Positions 16,701-25,189 of a stretch of 26,695 nucleotides of DNA are shown here, one piece after another. Both the position numbers and the translations under genes were made by a program. The notes under the pieces were generated by a model that ran no database searches, was not told the origin of the DNA, and was given only the letters and a program-made list of their open reading frames with translations. Within the stretch, counting starts at the first letter, position 1; each line of letters starts with the position of its first letter. This DNA comes from JANWHF01 sp036276235 (GTDB lineage: Bacteria > Planctomycetota > Phycisphaerae > Tepidisphaerales > Tepidisphaeraceae), in NCBI GenBank assembly GCA_036276235.1, contig DATBDZ010000255.1, forward strand, positions 1-26,695, read 5' to 3'.

Positions 16701-19700
16701 ACCGACGTGCTCGTGGCCGCCGCGCTCACAGTCTGATTCAGCGTGGCAGAAGAGCTGCCAAAGTCGTTGGCGTCGCCGCTGTACGTGGCCACGATTGTGT
16801 GCCCGCCGACCGATAGCGATGACGTGGTGAAAGTGGCCTGCCCGAGGGCATCAATGCTCACCGGTGCAATGGATGTCCCATCGACGCTGAAAGTGATCGT
16901 GCCGCTCGCGCCGGTGACATTAACCGTCGCGGTGAAGGTAACCGATTGCCCGGCGATCGAGGGGTTCGGCGACGAGGCCAGGGAAGTCATCGTGGCGTCT
17001 TTGGTCACGACTTGCGCCAGTGGCGCGGAGTCGCTGGCAGCGAAGTTGGTCGTCGCCAGATAGCGCGCGACAATGTTGTGGGTGCCGACCGAGAGCGTCG
17101 AAGTGCCAAACGTCGCCTGCCCATCGGCATCCAGCGAAGCCGCGCCTAGAACGGTGGTGCCTTCGAGGAACTGGACGGTTCCAGCCGTCACCCGCGTCGC
17201 ACCGCTGATGACCGTCGCTGTGAAGTTCACCAGTTGGTTGAACTGTGAGGGGCTTTGCGAGGAGGTGAGGCTCGTTGAAGTGGCCGCGGCATTGACGGTG
17301 TGTGTGGAGAGGGCTTCGCTGTTCGTGTTGTTCGCGTCGCCGCTGTAAACCGCGCTGACATCATGCTCGCCAACTGACAGGCCTGAGGCTGTATAGGAGG
17401 CCATGTGCCCGCTCAGCGGCTTGGTCGCGACGAGAACCGAGTCGATGTAGAAGGCGATGGTTCCCGTCGTGGAATTTGCAAGCGAGCTGTCGACCGAAAC
17501 CGTCGCGGTGAAAGTCACCGACTGCCCGAGCACCGAGGGTTCGTAGTCGGCCGACACATCGGTCATCGTGATATCTTGATCGACGTTCTGGGATACAACG
17601 TTGGATGTGCCGGGGGCGCTATTGACGTCGCCGCCGTACACGGCTGTGATCGGATGATTGCCCACCGAGAGCGACGAAACGGTGATGCTTGCCGCGCCGG
17701 TGCTGTCGAGCGTCGCGGTACCGACCACGGTCGATCCATCCTTGAAGGTAACCATGCCCGTGGGCGCGGGAGAGCCGGCCGGCAGCGACGAAACGTTCGC
17801 AATCAACGTGACAGTTTGACCATAGAAAGAAGGATTGGGGTTTGAATTCGCCGTGACAGTGACGAGCGTCGGCGCGCCGACAATCGCAGCGGCGTCGAGC
17901 GAGAATTCGGAAGTATTTCCGTCTGAGTCGGTTGCTGTGGAGGAGAGAGCCGCCGACGCCGATGCCGGGCGCGCGACCAGCCCTTGGAATGCTCCGGAAG
18001 CGTCGGCGGTAAACGTTATCTGCCCAAGCCAGATCTCACCTTCGCCATGCATCGACGCGTCCGGGGTCGTGTTGGCGTAAACGTCAATCGTATAAACGGC
18101 ACCCACCGTCGCGTTGTCGAGGTGACCGTTGATCTTCAGATTCGTCCCATTGATAACAGCAGAGGTAATGACCGGGAAGTTCTGGAAGTCGTTGGGGCCG
18201 ACATGTCCCGCCGAATCATTGGGCGTCACCGTTGCGGGATGAATGTCGTTCGGGTTGACCAGGTCGATGCCCAGCCCGCTATTGTCGTGGATCGAGTTGT
18301 GCTGGATCGAGTTGTCAACGCCGCTATAAACGGCAACGCCATTCTGCGTGTTGTTGGCGATCGTGTTGCCGCTGATTGTCGTGTGCGAGGCGTTGATGCT
18401 GATTCCATCCGCGTCATCCACGAATGCCGACGGATCAAATCCGCTCCACTCGATCAGGTTGCTGGTGATCGTGCTGCCGTCGGCTTTCACTTCGATGCCG
18501 AAGCTGTCATTGCCGAGCGCCGTTCCATCCGGGGCAACGCCGATGAAGTTGCCGATGAGGGTTGCCGCGGAGTTCAGTTGGAAGCCGTCGATCGCATTAT
18601 GACCGACGACGTTTGCGGTGAAGGTCGCGCCGCTTGAATCCACCCGCACGCCGTTGCTTTGGTTGCCCATGGTGGCAACGCCGTCGCTTCCAACGCCGAT
18701 GCCGTTATTCACAAAACTGTTCGGCTCGGAATCGGACGTGCGGACGCGGATGCCATTGGTGTTGTTGTTGGAAATGACGTTTCGGCTGGCGGCATCAGAA
18801 CCGCCGACGGTGTTATGGCCCGAGACGCCCTTCAGATCGATGCCGCTGGCGCCGTTGCCAAACCCGTCATTCAGAAGCGCGACTCCGCTCAAGTCCGGGC
18901 CAATCAGATTGCCCGCGATGGTGTTGTAGGATGCATCGACGAGCACGATCCCCGAGCCGCTGTTGCCCGAGATCAGGTTGCCGGTCGAGCCCAGCGCGCC
19001 GCCGATCGTCAGGCCGCTGGCGCCGGTGATGTCGATGCCGTCGAAACTATTTCCGAGATCGATTTCACCGGTGGCGTCGGTGCCGATCTTGTTTGACTGG
19101 ATGACCGCGCCGGACCCGCCGCTGTTGACTGAAATGCCTTCGTTGGTATTGGCGGAAATAACGTTGTTGATGATCTGATCGTCGGCGCTGTCGATCGTGA
19201 TACCGGACGCGTTACCAGCGGCAGCCGAGCCCGTCGCGTCAACGCCGACGTAACAGTTCCGAACGATGCTGTCATGCGCGGTGCCGAGAATGTGAATGCC
19301 GGCACCCGTGCTGAAGTTAACGATCACCAGCCCGTCGATGACAGAATTTGCGCCGGCAAGATCCAGCCCATCGCCGCCAACATGCGTTCCATCGATCACG
19401 ACGGCGTGGCCCGAGGCCGCGATGGTGGTGCTATCCGGCACCTGCGGCAGTGAAGTGGTGGGCGCGATAACATTGGTTCCGCTGCCCAGGTCAAAGGTGA
19501 TCGTCGTGCCGGCGTGGGACTGCGCATAAATCAGCGCATCGCGCAGCGAGCCGGTGCCGCTGTCGGCGGTGGTGCTGACGGCCACCGACATGAGTTGCCG
19601 CCCTTCCAGTCGCTCCATGGCGGTGGAGCAAGCCTGACGCATGCGAGGCACCGCCTGGCGGCGCTGGGCAGCGCGCAGCCGGGCAAGCGGGGAACTGTTG

Positions 19701-19735
19701 GCACGGATCGAGCGGTGATTGGTAATGCCTCGCAT
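13790..19735 (-). CDS. Giant secreted beta-helix / Ig-like repeat / SdrD-B-like protein with LEPR-XLL-type motif
   Basis: 1,981 residues, ATG start preceded at very short spacing by GAGGAG. A basic N-terminus carries MERLEGRQLMS (residues 40-50), the LEPR-XLL-type signal. Next comes a right-handed parallel beta-helix (about 51-545) opened by STTADSGTGSLRDALIYAQS and marked by many NxI/GNxIS rungs. A linker strand domain follows, then ten tandem Ig-like (Big_3_5) repeats (about 620-1590). Two SdrD-B/collagen-binding-B-like domains (about 1590-1785) contain calcium-loop-like DENLNGNLNGGDE and DENNDGNID. The final ~190 residues begin with ATIGFWHNKNGQALLN. The layout is that of an extracellular adhesin or surface-layer-associated stalk. 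No LPXTG or PEP-CTERM anchor is visible. It is a paralogue of the gene at 20331-22736: the first 15 residues, the motif position and the SdrD region all align. Confidence 0.9.
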   Translation of the reverse strand: MRGITNHRSIRANSSPLARLRAAQRRQAVPRMRQACSTAMERLEGRQLMSVAVSTTADSGTGSLRDALIYAQSHAGTTITFDLGSGTNVIAPTTSLPQVPDSTTIAASGHAVVIDGTHVGGDGLDLAGANSVIDGLVIVNFSTGAGIHILGTAHDSIVRNCYVGVDATGSAAAGNASGITIDSADDQIINNVISANTNEGISVNSGGSGAVIQSNKIGTDATGEIDLGNSFDGIDITGASGLTIGGALGSTGNLISGNSGSGIVLVDASYNTIAGNLIGPDLSGVALLNDGFGNGASGIDLKGVSGHNTVGGSDAASRNVISNNNTNGIRVRTSDSEPNSFVNNGIGVGSDGVATMGNQSNGVRVDSSGATFTANVVGHNAIDGFQLNSAATLIGNFIGVAPDGTALGNDSFGIEVKADGSTITSNLIEWSGFDPSAFVDDADGISINASHTTISGNTIANNTQNGVAVYSGVDNSIQHNSIHDNSGLGIDLVNPNDIHPATVTPNDSAGHVGPNDFQNFPVITSAVINGTNLKINGHLDNATVGAVYTIDVYANTTPDASMHGEGEIWLGQITFTADASGAFQGLVARPASASAALSSTATDSDGNTSEFSLDAAAIVGAPTLVTVTANSNPNPSFYGQTVTLIANVSSLPAGSPAPTGMVTFKDGSTVVGTATLDSTGAASITVSSLSVGNHPITAVYGGDVNSAPGTSNVVSQNVDQDITMTDVSADYEPSVLGQSVTFTATVSVDSSLANSTTGTIAFYIDSVLVATKPLSGHMASYTASGLSVGEHDVSAVYSGDANNTNSEALSTHTVNAAATSTSLTSSQSPSQFNQLVNFTATVISGATRVTAGTVQFLEGTTVLGAASLDADGQATFGTSTLSVGTHNIVARYLATTNFAASDSAPLAQVVTKDATMTSLASSPNPSIAGQSVTFTATVNVTGASGTITFSVDGTSIAPVSIDALGQATFTTSSLSVGGHTIVATYSGDANDFGSSSATLNQTVSAAATSTSVASSVNPSTVGQSVTFTATVRVNAPGSGTATGTVTFKDGASVLGTGTLNASGVATFSTSSLSVGGHSITAVYNGDANDNGSTTAPLTQNVNPNATSTTVSSSVNPSVLNQAVTFTATVSGVGTPTGTVTFMDGTTTLATGTLNASGVATFTTSALMLGTHPITAVYGGDTNDSASTSAALNQVVNKDATSTSISSSANPSVTGQSVTFTANVAVLAPGAGLATGTVTFMDGTTSLGTGTLTGGVATFSTSSLSVGGHNITAVYGGDTNDNGSTSAILTQVVNVDVTSTSLTSSLNPSVFGQTITFTASVSVNAPGAGTVTGTVQFKDGSMVIGTGTLNASGVASFTTSALSIGSHNITAVYSGDSNNAASTSAPVVQAVNSDATTTTISSSVNPSFFGQSVTFTATVAVNAPGAGNATGTVTFKDGATTLGTAALSGGVATFSTAALSVGGHSITAVYNGDTNDNGSTSAVLTQNVSAANTSTTVTSSLNPAATGQLVTFTANVAVLAPGAGAPTGSIVFKDGSTTLATVGINASGVATFSTSSLSGGTHSITATYSGDSSFNTSGGGLSQIVNAAANAAISGVVFCDENLNGNLNGGDEKLSGAKIALTDTSGHVVATATSAADGSYSFFGVVPGSYTLSVTTPAAGHVAGPVHGGPIPVSVTSGATSANNNFAEVEPGNFSGFVYADENNDGNIDMHEAGIVNVTVKLSGTDCFGNIVGISTVTDDDGQYIFANVNPGTYKITEVQPSCAEFTEGKVTVGSLGGTVCGQDAISNISLGGCGDNAINYNFGELGKTITHGATATIGFWHNKNGQALLNSLNGGPNSTALGNWLAGNFTHIYSMFAGKSNSYIANFYNANDFAASGVKLDAQVLAAAFACYVTNSSWAGGAYAAGYGFTVSAQGSGYETINVGSNGAAFGVANNSNITVLQALAATDAMSSGTTLYNGNTTLRNAANTVYSAINQGGDIT
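14970..17875 (-). repeat. Ten tandem Ig-like (Big_3_5) repeats within the 1,981-residue protein
   Basis: Ten units of about 95-100 residues (about 290 bases), counted by their opening pattern [AV]T-S-T-x-S-S-x-N-P-S-x-x-G-Q followed by [VI]TFTA[TN]V. Each then has GTVTFKDG, GVATFSTSSLSVG and HSITAVYNGD-type strands. Units 5-9 are closest to one another in protein sequence, suggesting recent duplication or conversion; the outer units have drifted. Such arrays usually form rod-like extensions. Confidence 0.85.
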
Positions 19736-20330
19736 AACTCCTCTGTTTGTCTATTTGCCGGAGATTGACTGGATGGCCCCCGCATCCCAGACTTACGTCC
19801 CTTTATTCAATCCAATTCATCGTCCAAGGCGGCAACAGAATCAGAGGCAAGTTGTCGTAATCGCAGGTAAAATCAGGCGTTAGCGCGCGACCCTGCCGCA
19901 CGCCATATGAAATAAGGAATGCCAATTCGATGCTGGAAGCAGGGAAGGGATTTTCAACTGAATAAGAGGAGAAGTTTTATCAGACCGGCGAACTGGCGCA
20001 AGATTTCTCTGGGAGAGTCTGGGAATTTTAGTTTATCGGCTGTGGTAAATCGTGAGCACAGCGAAAGTGACGTGCCCCTGTGGATGGTCACGATTCCGCG
20101 CGGTGCGCGTATTCCCACGCGGGCCGCAAATGGTGGGCGAGTACACCCACCCTACAGAACTGCAGACCAGCGAAGCATGGAAAACTCACACGCATCGCTG
20201 GTCGCACGGTTGAAATGTCGTTCGGTCAAACATGTAGGGTGTGTGCACTCGCACACCATCTCTTGCGCATGACGGGTGACCACACTCAGTGCCGGCGCCA
20301 GGATAAATCCCGGCCGGCGTTGGGCCGCGC
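19736..20330. other. Intergenic region between the two paralogous giant genes
   Basis: 595 bases. The part next to the 1,981-residue gene should hold its promoter. A motif AATCGCAGGTAAAAT (19859-19873 as read on the plus strand) recurs upstream of the paralogue. The middle holds an inverted pair of REP-like hairpins (20130-20259). No terminator with a T-tract was seen after the TAA of the upstream paralogue, and no gene is supported. Confidence 0.5.
20130..20259. repeat. REPIN-like element: two inverted REP hairpins with GTAG tetranucleotides
   Basis: Two 27-base arms, 20130-20156 and 20233-20259, are inverted copies with three differences. Each arm folds by itself: GGTGGG/CCCACC around an 8-base loop in the first and GGTGTG/CACACC in the second. 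Two of the three differences are a compensatory G-C to T-A pair in this stem. On its outward-reading strand each arm has GTAG directly before the hairpin, as in RAYT-processed REPs. Between them is a further perfect 9-bp inverted repeat, GACCAGCGA (20165-20173) with TCGCTGGTC (20195-20203). Confidence 0.8.
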
Positions 20331-22736
20331 TTATTTCTTATGCGCCAGCTTCTTGAGTTCCTTCTTGATCACGTTGGCGATCGTGTTGAGCACTGATTTC
20401 TCCAGCTCGCTGAAGTTGTAATTCGCGCCGGCTTCACCGCCGCCGAGGAGCTTGACGCTGGTGATGGTGTTGGCGTCACTGGCGGTGCCGCCGAGCGTGC
20501 CGACGTACGCCTTGCCGGTCGCAAAGCTGTTGCGCGTCGGCTGCACCTCGGCGATCGTGTACGAGCCGGGGATTAGATTGGCGAAGCTGTATTCGCCATT
20601 CTTGTTGGTGGTCGTCGAGAGGCTGATCGAATGGCCGAAGCAGTCGGTGCCGCTCAACTTGATCGTGATATCCGCCAGGCGCTGCTCGTTGCTATCGACC
20701 TTTCCGTTGTTGTTCTTGTCGCTCCAGACCATGCCAGACAGGCTGCCGACATGGACCTCGGCGAAATTATTCCCGCTCGAGTTCACGCCGGCGGCAACGG
20801 TGAGATGACTCGTGCTGCCATTGGGGCCGGCGAGATAGCCGTTGGCGGGTGACGTTACATAGATGAGGTAATTGCCCGCGACGACATCGCTGAAGCTGTA
20901 CGATCCGTCGGCGGCACTCGTCGTGGTCGCCAGCACATGGTTACTGCCGTCCAGCAGCTTGACGACCGCGCCGGCGAGCAGCTTTTCAGTGGTCTCGAGC
21001 TTGCCGTCGATGTTGTCATCGCAGAAGACCACGCCGCTCACCTTGGACTTCGTCGCAACCGGCGTCGGCGTCGTCACCGTCTGATCGAGCGGGGCGCTGG
21101 CGCTCCTGGAGCTGGTGTCGCCGCCATAGAGGGCCGTGATCGTGTGATGGCCGGCGGCCAGGCCCGTGGTGCTGAAGGTAGCAACGCCATTCGCATTCAC
21201 CGCGCCTGAGCCGAGCATCGTCGTTCCGTCTTTGAAGATGACGTTGCCGGTCGCATTACCGCTGCTCAAGTGGACGGTGGCGGTGAAAGTCACCATCGTG
21301 CTCACGAGCGCCGGGTTGATCGAGGTCGCGAGCGTTGTCGTCGAAGTCACGGCCACGGGATTGACGACCTGCGACAGCGCGCTCGACGTGCTGCCGTTAT
21401 CGTTGGCGTCGGCGCCGTAGACGGCGGTGATGCTGTGCGTGCCGACCGAGAGCGAGCCGGTGCTGAAAGTGGCGACGCCGCCGCTGAGCGTGCCGCTGCC
21501 CAGGGTCGTTGTGCCGTCCATGAACATGACCGAGCCGCCGAGCGCGCCCGCGCCGGGGGCCAGGACGGAAACGGTGGCGGTGAAAGTCACCGAGCTACCG
21601 AAACTGGACGGATTCACTGACGACGCGAGCGAGGTATTCGTGGCATCCTTGCTGACGACCTCGGGGAGTGCCGACGAGGTGCTGCCATTGTCCGTAGCAT
21701 CGCCGCCGTAGACCGCGGTGACATTGTGGGGGCCGACCGACAGCGCGCTGGTGATGAACGTTGCGACACCGCCGCTCAGCGTGCCGCTGCCGAGCAGATT
21801 TGCGCCTTCCATGAACTGCACGGCCCCCGTCGGGCTGCCGGAGTTGGAGACGTAGGCGGTGAACGTCACGCTTTGCCCGCGGACGGTGTTGCCGGATGAC
21901 AGGAGCGTTGTCACGGTCGAAGCATTCGCGACCGACTGCGACAACGCCGCCGACGCGCTGGCGTTGTAGTTTCCATCGCCGACGTAGCTGGCGGTGATCG
22001 AGTGGCTGCCGATCGAGAGGGCGGAGGTCGTGAAACTCGCCTGGCCGCTGCCATTGAGCGCGAAGATGCCGAGCGAGGTCGATCCATCCATGAACTGAAC
22101 GCTGCCGGTCGGCACGCCGCCGCCGGGGGCGACGGGCGTTACCGTCGCCGTGAAGGTGACGGCTTGGCCGACAGCCGCAGGATTCTGCGATGAAACGAGG
22201 TTGGTCGTCGTATTCGCGACACCGACGGTGATGCCGTAGAACGCGCTGCTCGACGTCGTGAGAGAATCGCCGCTGTAGAACGCGTCGACCTCGTGATCGC
22301 CAACCAACAGCGTCGAGAGATTGATCGTGACGATGCCGGTCGAGTCGAGCGAGTAAACGCCGTACGTATCATTGTCCACCACGACCGTGAGTGACCCGCC
22401 GAGCGGCGTGTTCTGCGACGGATCGGCCAGCGTCACCGTGGCGGTGAACACAATCGTCTGGCCAGAGACCGGGGTATCGGTGCTGGCTTCCAGATCGGTG
22501 CAGGTGAGCTGCTGCTGAGCCACCGGCGCGCCGACGGCGGGCGCGCCCGGCGAATTGGGATCGTAGCCCGGCGTGCCCGGCGTGCCTGAAAGCAGCGTGC
22601 GATTCTCGAGCTTCTCGATCACGCTCGCGCACGCCCACTGCGTGGACTCCGCCAGCTCGCGGCGACGAATCGATTTGCTCGCGCCAAGAGCGGAAGTAGC
22701 GGTGCGGACATTGCGGTGATTTCGTGAAGCTCGCAT
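20331..22736 (-). CDS. Large secreted Ig-like repeat / SdrD-B-like protein with LEPR-XLL-type motif
   Basis: 801 residues from ATG 22736, chosen because GAGGA lies 5 bases upstream and because MRASRNHRNVRTATS then aligns with MRGITNHRSIRANSS of the paralogue. A longer frame to 22826 lacks such support. LENRTLLS sits at residues 43-50, exactly where the paralogue has LEGRQLMS. A short Gly/Pro/Ala linker is followed by five Ig-like repeats (about 75-555) and two SdrD-B-like domains (about 560-775) with VSGVVFCDDNIDGKLE and the calcium-loop-like DKNNNGKVDSNE. The protein ends in a short Lys-rich amphipathic helix (VIKKELKKLAHKK) instead of the paralogue's 190-residue domain. It is presumably exported and surface-associated; the ligand is unknown. 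Confidence 0.9.
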   Translation of the reverse strand: MRASRNHRNVRTATSALGASKSIRRRELAESTQWACASVIEKLENRTLLSGTPGTPGYDPNSPGAPAVGAPVAQQQLTCTDLEASTDTPVSGQTIVFTATVTLADPSQNTPLGGSLTVVVDNDTYGVYSLDSTGIVTINLSTLLVGDHEVDAFYSGDSLTTSSSAFYGITVGVANTTTNLVSSQNPAAVGQAVTFTATVTPVAPGGGVPTGSVQFMDGSTSLGIFALNGSGQASFTTSALSIGSHSITASYVGDGNYNASASAALSQSVANASTVTTLLSSGNTVRGQSVTFTAYVSNSGSPTGAVQFMEGANLLGSGTLSGGVATFITSALSVGPHNVTAVYGGDATDNGSTSSALPEVVSKDATNTSLASSVNPSSFGSSVTFTATVSVLAPGAGALGGSVMFMDGTTTLGSGTLSGGVATFSTGSLSVGTHSITAVYGADANDNGSTSSALSQVVNPVAVTSTTTLATSINPALVSTMVTFTATVHLSSGNATGNVIFKDGTTMLGSGAVNANGVATFSTTGLAAGHHTITALYGGDTSSRSASAPLDQTVTTPTPVATKSKVSGVVFCDDNIDGKLETTEKLLAGAVVKLLDGSNHVLATTTSAADGSYSFSDVVAGNYLIYVTSPANGYLAGPNGSTSHLTVAAGVNSSGNNFAEVHVGSLSGMVWSDKNNNGKVDSNEQRLADITIKLSGTDCFGHSISLSTTTNKNGEYSFANLIPGSYTIAEVQPTRNSFATGKAYVGTLGGTASDANTITSVKLLGGGEAGANYNFSELEKSVLNTIANVIKKELKKLAHKK
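21065..22515 (-). repeat. Five tandem Ig-like (Big_3_5) repeats within the 801-residue protein
   Basis: Five units of about 90-100 residues, opened by TDTPVSGQTIVFTATV, SSQNPAAVGQAVTFTATV, SSGNTVRGQSVTFTAYV, SSVNPSSFGSSVTFTATV and TSINPALVSTMVTFTATV. The unit pattern is the same as in the neighbouring giant, so the arrays share an origin and differ in copy number (5 against 10). Confidence 0.85.
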
Positions 22737-23118
22737 AGGTTCCTCAATTCTCAATTTTCGCCCTGCGTCGCGGGTCGCCCCGCGGCACATGCCTAGTTCT
22801 TGCAATTCATTGCCAATCGCAGGCAAAACATTGGCAAGTGCCCGCCTCCAATCGCCTGTAAAAGCAAGAGTTACGACAGATTCAGGCCGGATTGGATTTA
22901 CTTTCGCAAAAGGCGAATTTCAGGATGCGAAATTCCGTAACCCCCAAAATCCCCATGAAATGCAGTCCTTATCAGACACAAGATTTATCGAGCCAGCCCC
23001 TCAGTTCCACCCACAACCCACCACCCACCACCTACAAACCACAAACTCCTCCCCCCTACCCAACTTGGCCACCACATACATAATGTCACGCTTCAATCCC
23101 GAACCGAAAGGCATCACG
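22737..23118. promoter_or_regulatory. Divergent intergenic region before fumC
   Basis: 382 bases serving the 801-residue gene (minus) and fumC (plus). It contains a perfect inverted repeat TTGCCAAT-12-ATTGGCAA (22810-22837), a possible operator. Within it is AATCGCAGGCAAAAC (22815-22829), 13 of 15 bases identical to a stretch upstream of the 1,981-residue paralogue. A weaker third copy, AATCGCCTGTAAAAG, is at 22850-22864. Towards fumC, 22995-23075 is a C/A-rich, G-poor tract with repeated CCACC, probably unstructured leader RNA. No confident -35/-10 pair for fumC was found. Confidence 0.4.
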
Positions 23119-24546
<1,428 letters not shown>

Positions 24547-24612
24547 CATTTGGGGAGAGATATTTCCGCAACCCCGAGGGGTCAAGTGCAATCGTTCACC
24601 GGTCGCTCGACG

Positions 24613-24630
24613 CGCCTTGCAAGCAAGGCG
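24613..24630. repeat. GC-rich hairpin downstream of fumC
   Basis: CGCCTTG and CAAGGCG form a perfect 7-bp stem with loop CAAG, 66 bases after the fumC stop. It lacks a T-tract on either strand, so it is a weak terminator candidate or a REP-like hairpin. I could not decide between the two. Confidence 0.45.
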
Positions 24631-24968
24631 GCTAAACCAGCGCGAGTAGCGCCCATCCACGCCGGGTCAGAGCGGCGCGAAAAATGCCGCTTCGCCGCAA
24701 GCGCCAACCGCCGCGCCGGCCCGGATCCTCAGAGCGCGCATTGCAACACCCGACGCTGGTGTCGAATGTCGGTATCGGCGCGGGACGTTTGACCGTTTTC
24801 TCCCTATAATCGATGGCACATGGATACCGCGTCTTGCGCGGGATCTTGGCGCGCGACTGCAATTGCTGCTCGATGATCCACTGGGCTGATGATTCGGCGA
24901 CATCGTCGGGGCGGCGGATGTGAATGAGGATAGACGGCCAGGCGGTGGGTCGGTGTGGATTCGTCTCT

Positions 24969-25044
24969 GGGTGCCACAGGTCGCGGTACTCCGAGACCTG
25001 TGCGTCTTTGCACAGGTCTGCGAGTACGCCGACCTGTGGCACCC
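24969..25044. repeat. 76-nt nested palindrome (paired REP-like hairpins)
   Basis: The whole element folds on itself: of 35 positions per arm, 31 pair, with two 2-base internal mismatches and a 6-base centre (including a possible G-T pair). The outer 15 bases, GGGTGCCACAGGTCG with CGACCTGTGGCACCC, match perfectly. Each half also folds alone, with identical 8-bp arms CACAGGTC/GACCTGTG and 12-base loops (24975-25002 and 25011-25038). It is therefore two inverted REP-like units separated by only 8 bases. Arms recur at 9755-9771. It lies about 145 bases upstream of the HlyD-family start. Confidence 0.85.
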
Positions 25045-25189
25045 AAACTGAGCCACTGCCGACGGCTATTATCGCCCCCGCGGCTGACTCGCAGAACCGC
25101 TCTGCGGCGCGGATCGTAAATGACCGATTAAACCCGGTGCATCTGTCGCGGCGTTGCCGCGGGTTGTTTTATCAACTGGAGGTCTCCTC

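Larger units (their letters stand above)
24547..25189. other. Intergenic region between fumC and the HlyD-family gene
   Basis: 643 bases with no supported gene. It holds a hairpin CGCCTTG-CAAG-CAAGGCG (24613-24630), a smaller one AGCGGC/GCCGCT (24671-24691), a TATAAT hexamer (24805-24810) without a properly spaced -35 box, and a 76-base nested palindrome (24969-25044). Open frames on the minus strand (for example 24632-25042) run through the palindrome and have no family resemblance. The promoter of the HlyD-family gene probably lies after 25044. Confidence 0.5.

Noticed and set aside
14970..17875. Regular ~290-bp periodicity considered as a CRISPR or satellite array
   Set aside because: The periodicity is fully explained by Ig-like protein repeats in one open frame; no short direct repeats with unique spacers exist.
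22789..23118. N-terminal extension of fumC (110 extra codons)
   Set aside because: No Shine-Dalgarno at the extension's start, sequence unlike any fumarase, and it would overlap the promoter of the divergent gene. ATG 23119 gives the normal family N-terminus.
24789..24810. TTGACC followed by TATAAT as a promoter
   Set aside because: The spacer is 10 bases, far below the 16-18 needed, and no supported gene starts nearby.
24632..25042. 136-codon minus-strand frame upstream of the HlyD-family gene
   Set aside because: Runs through the 76-base palindrome and starts next to it; no ribosome site or family match. Middle residues look faintly protein-like but not enough to call.
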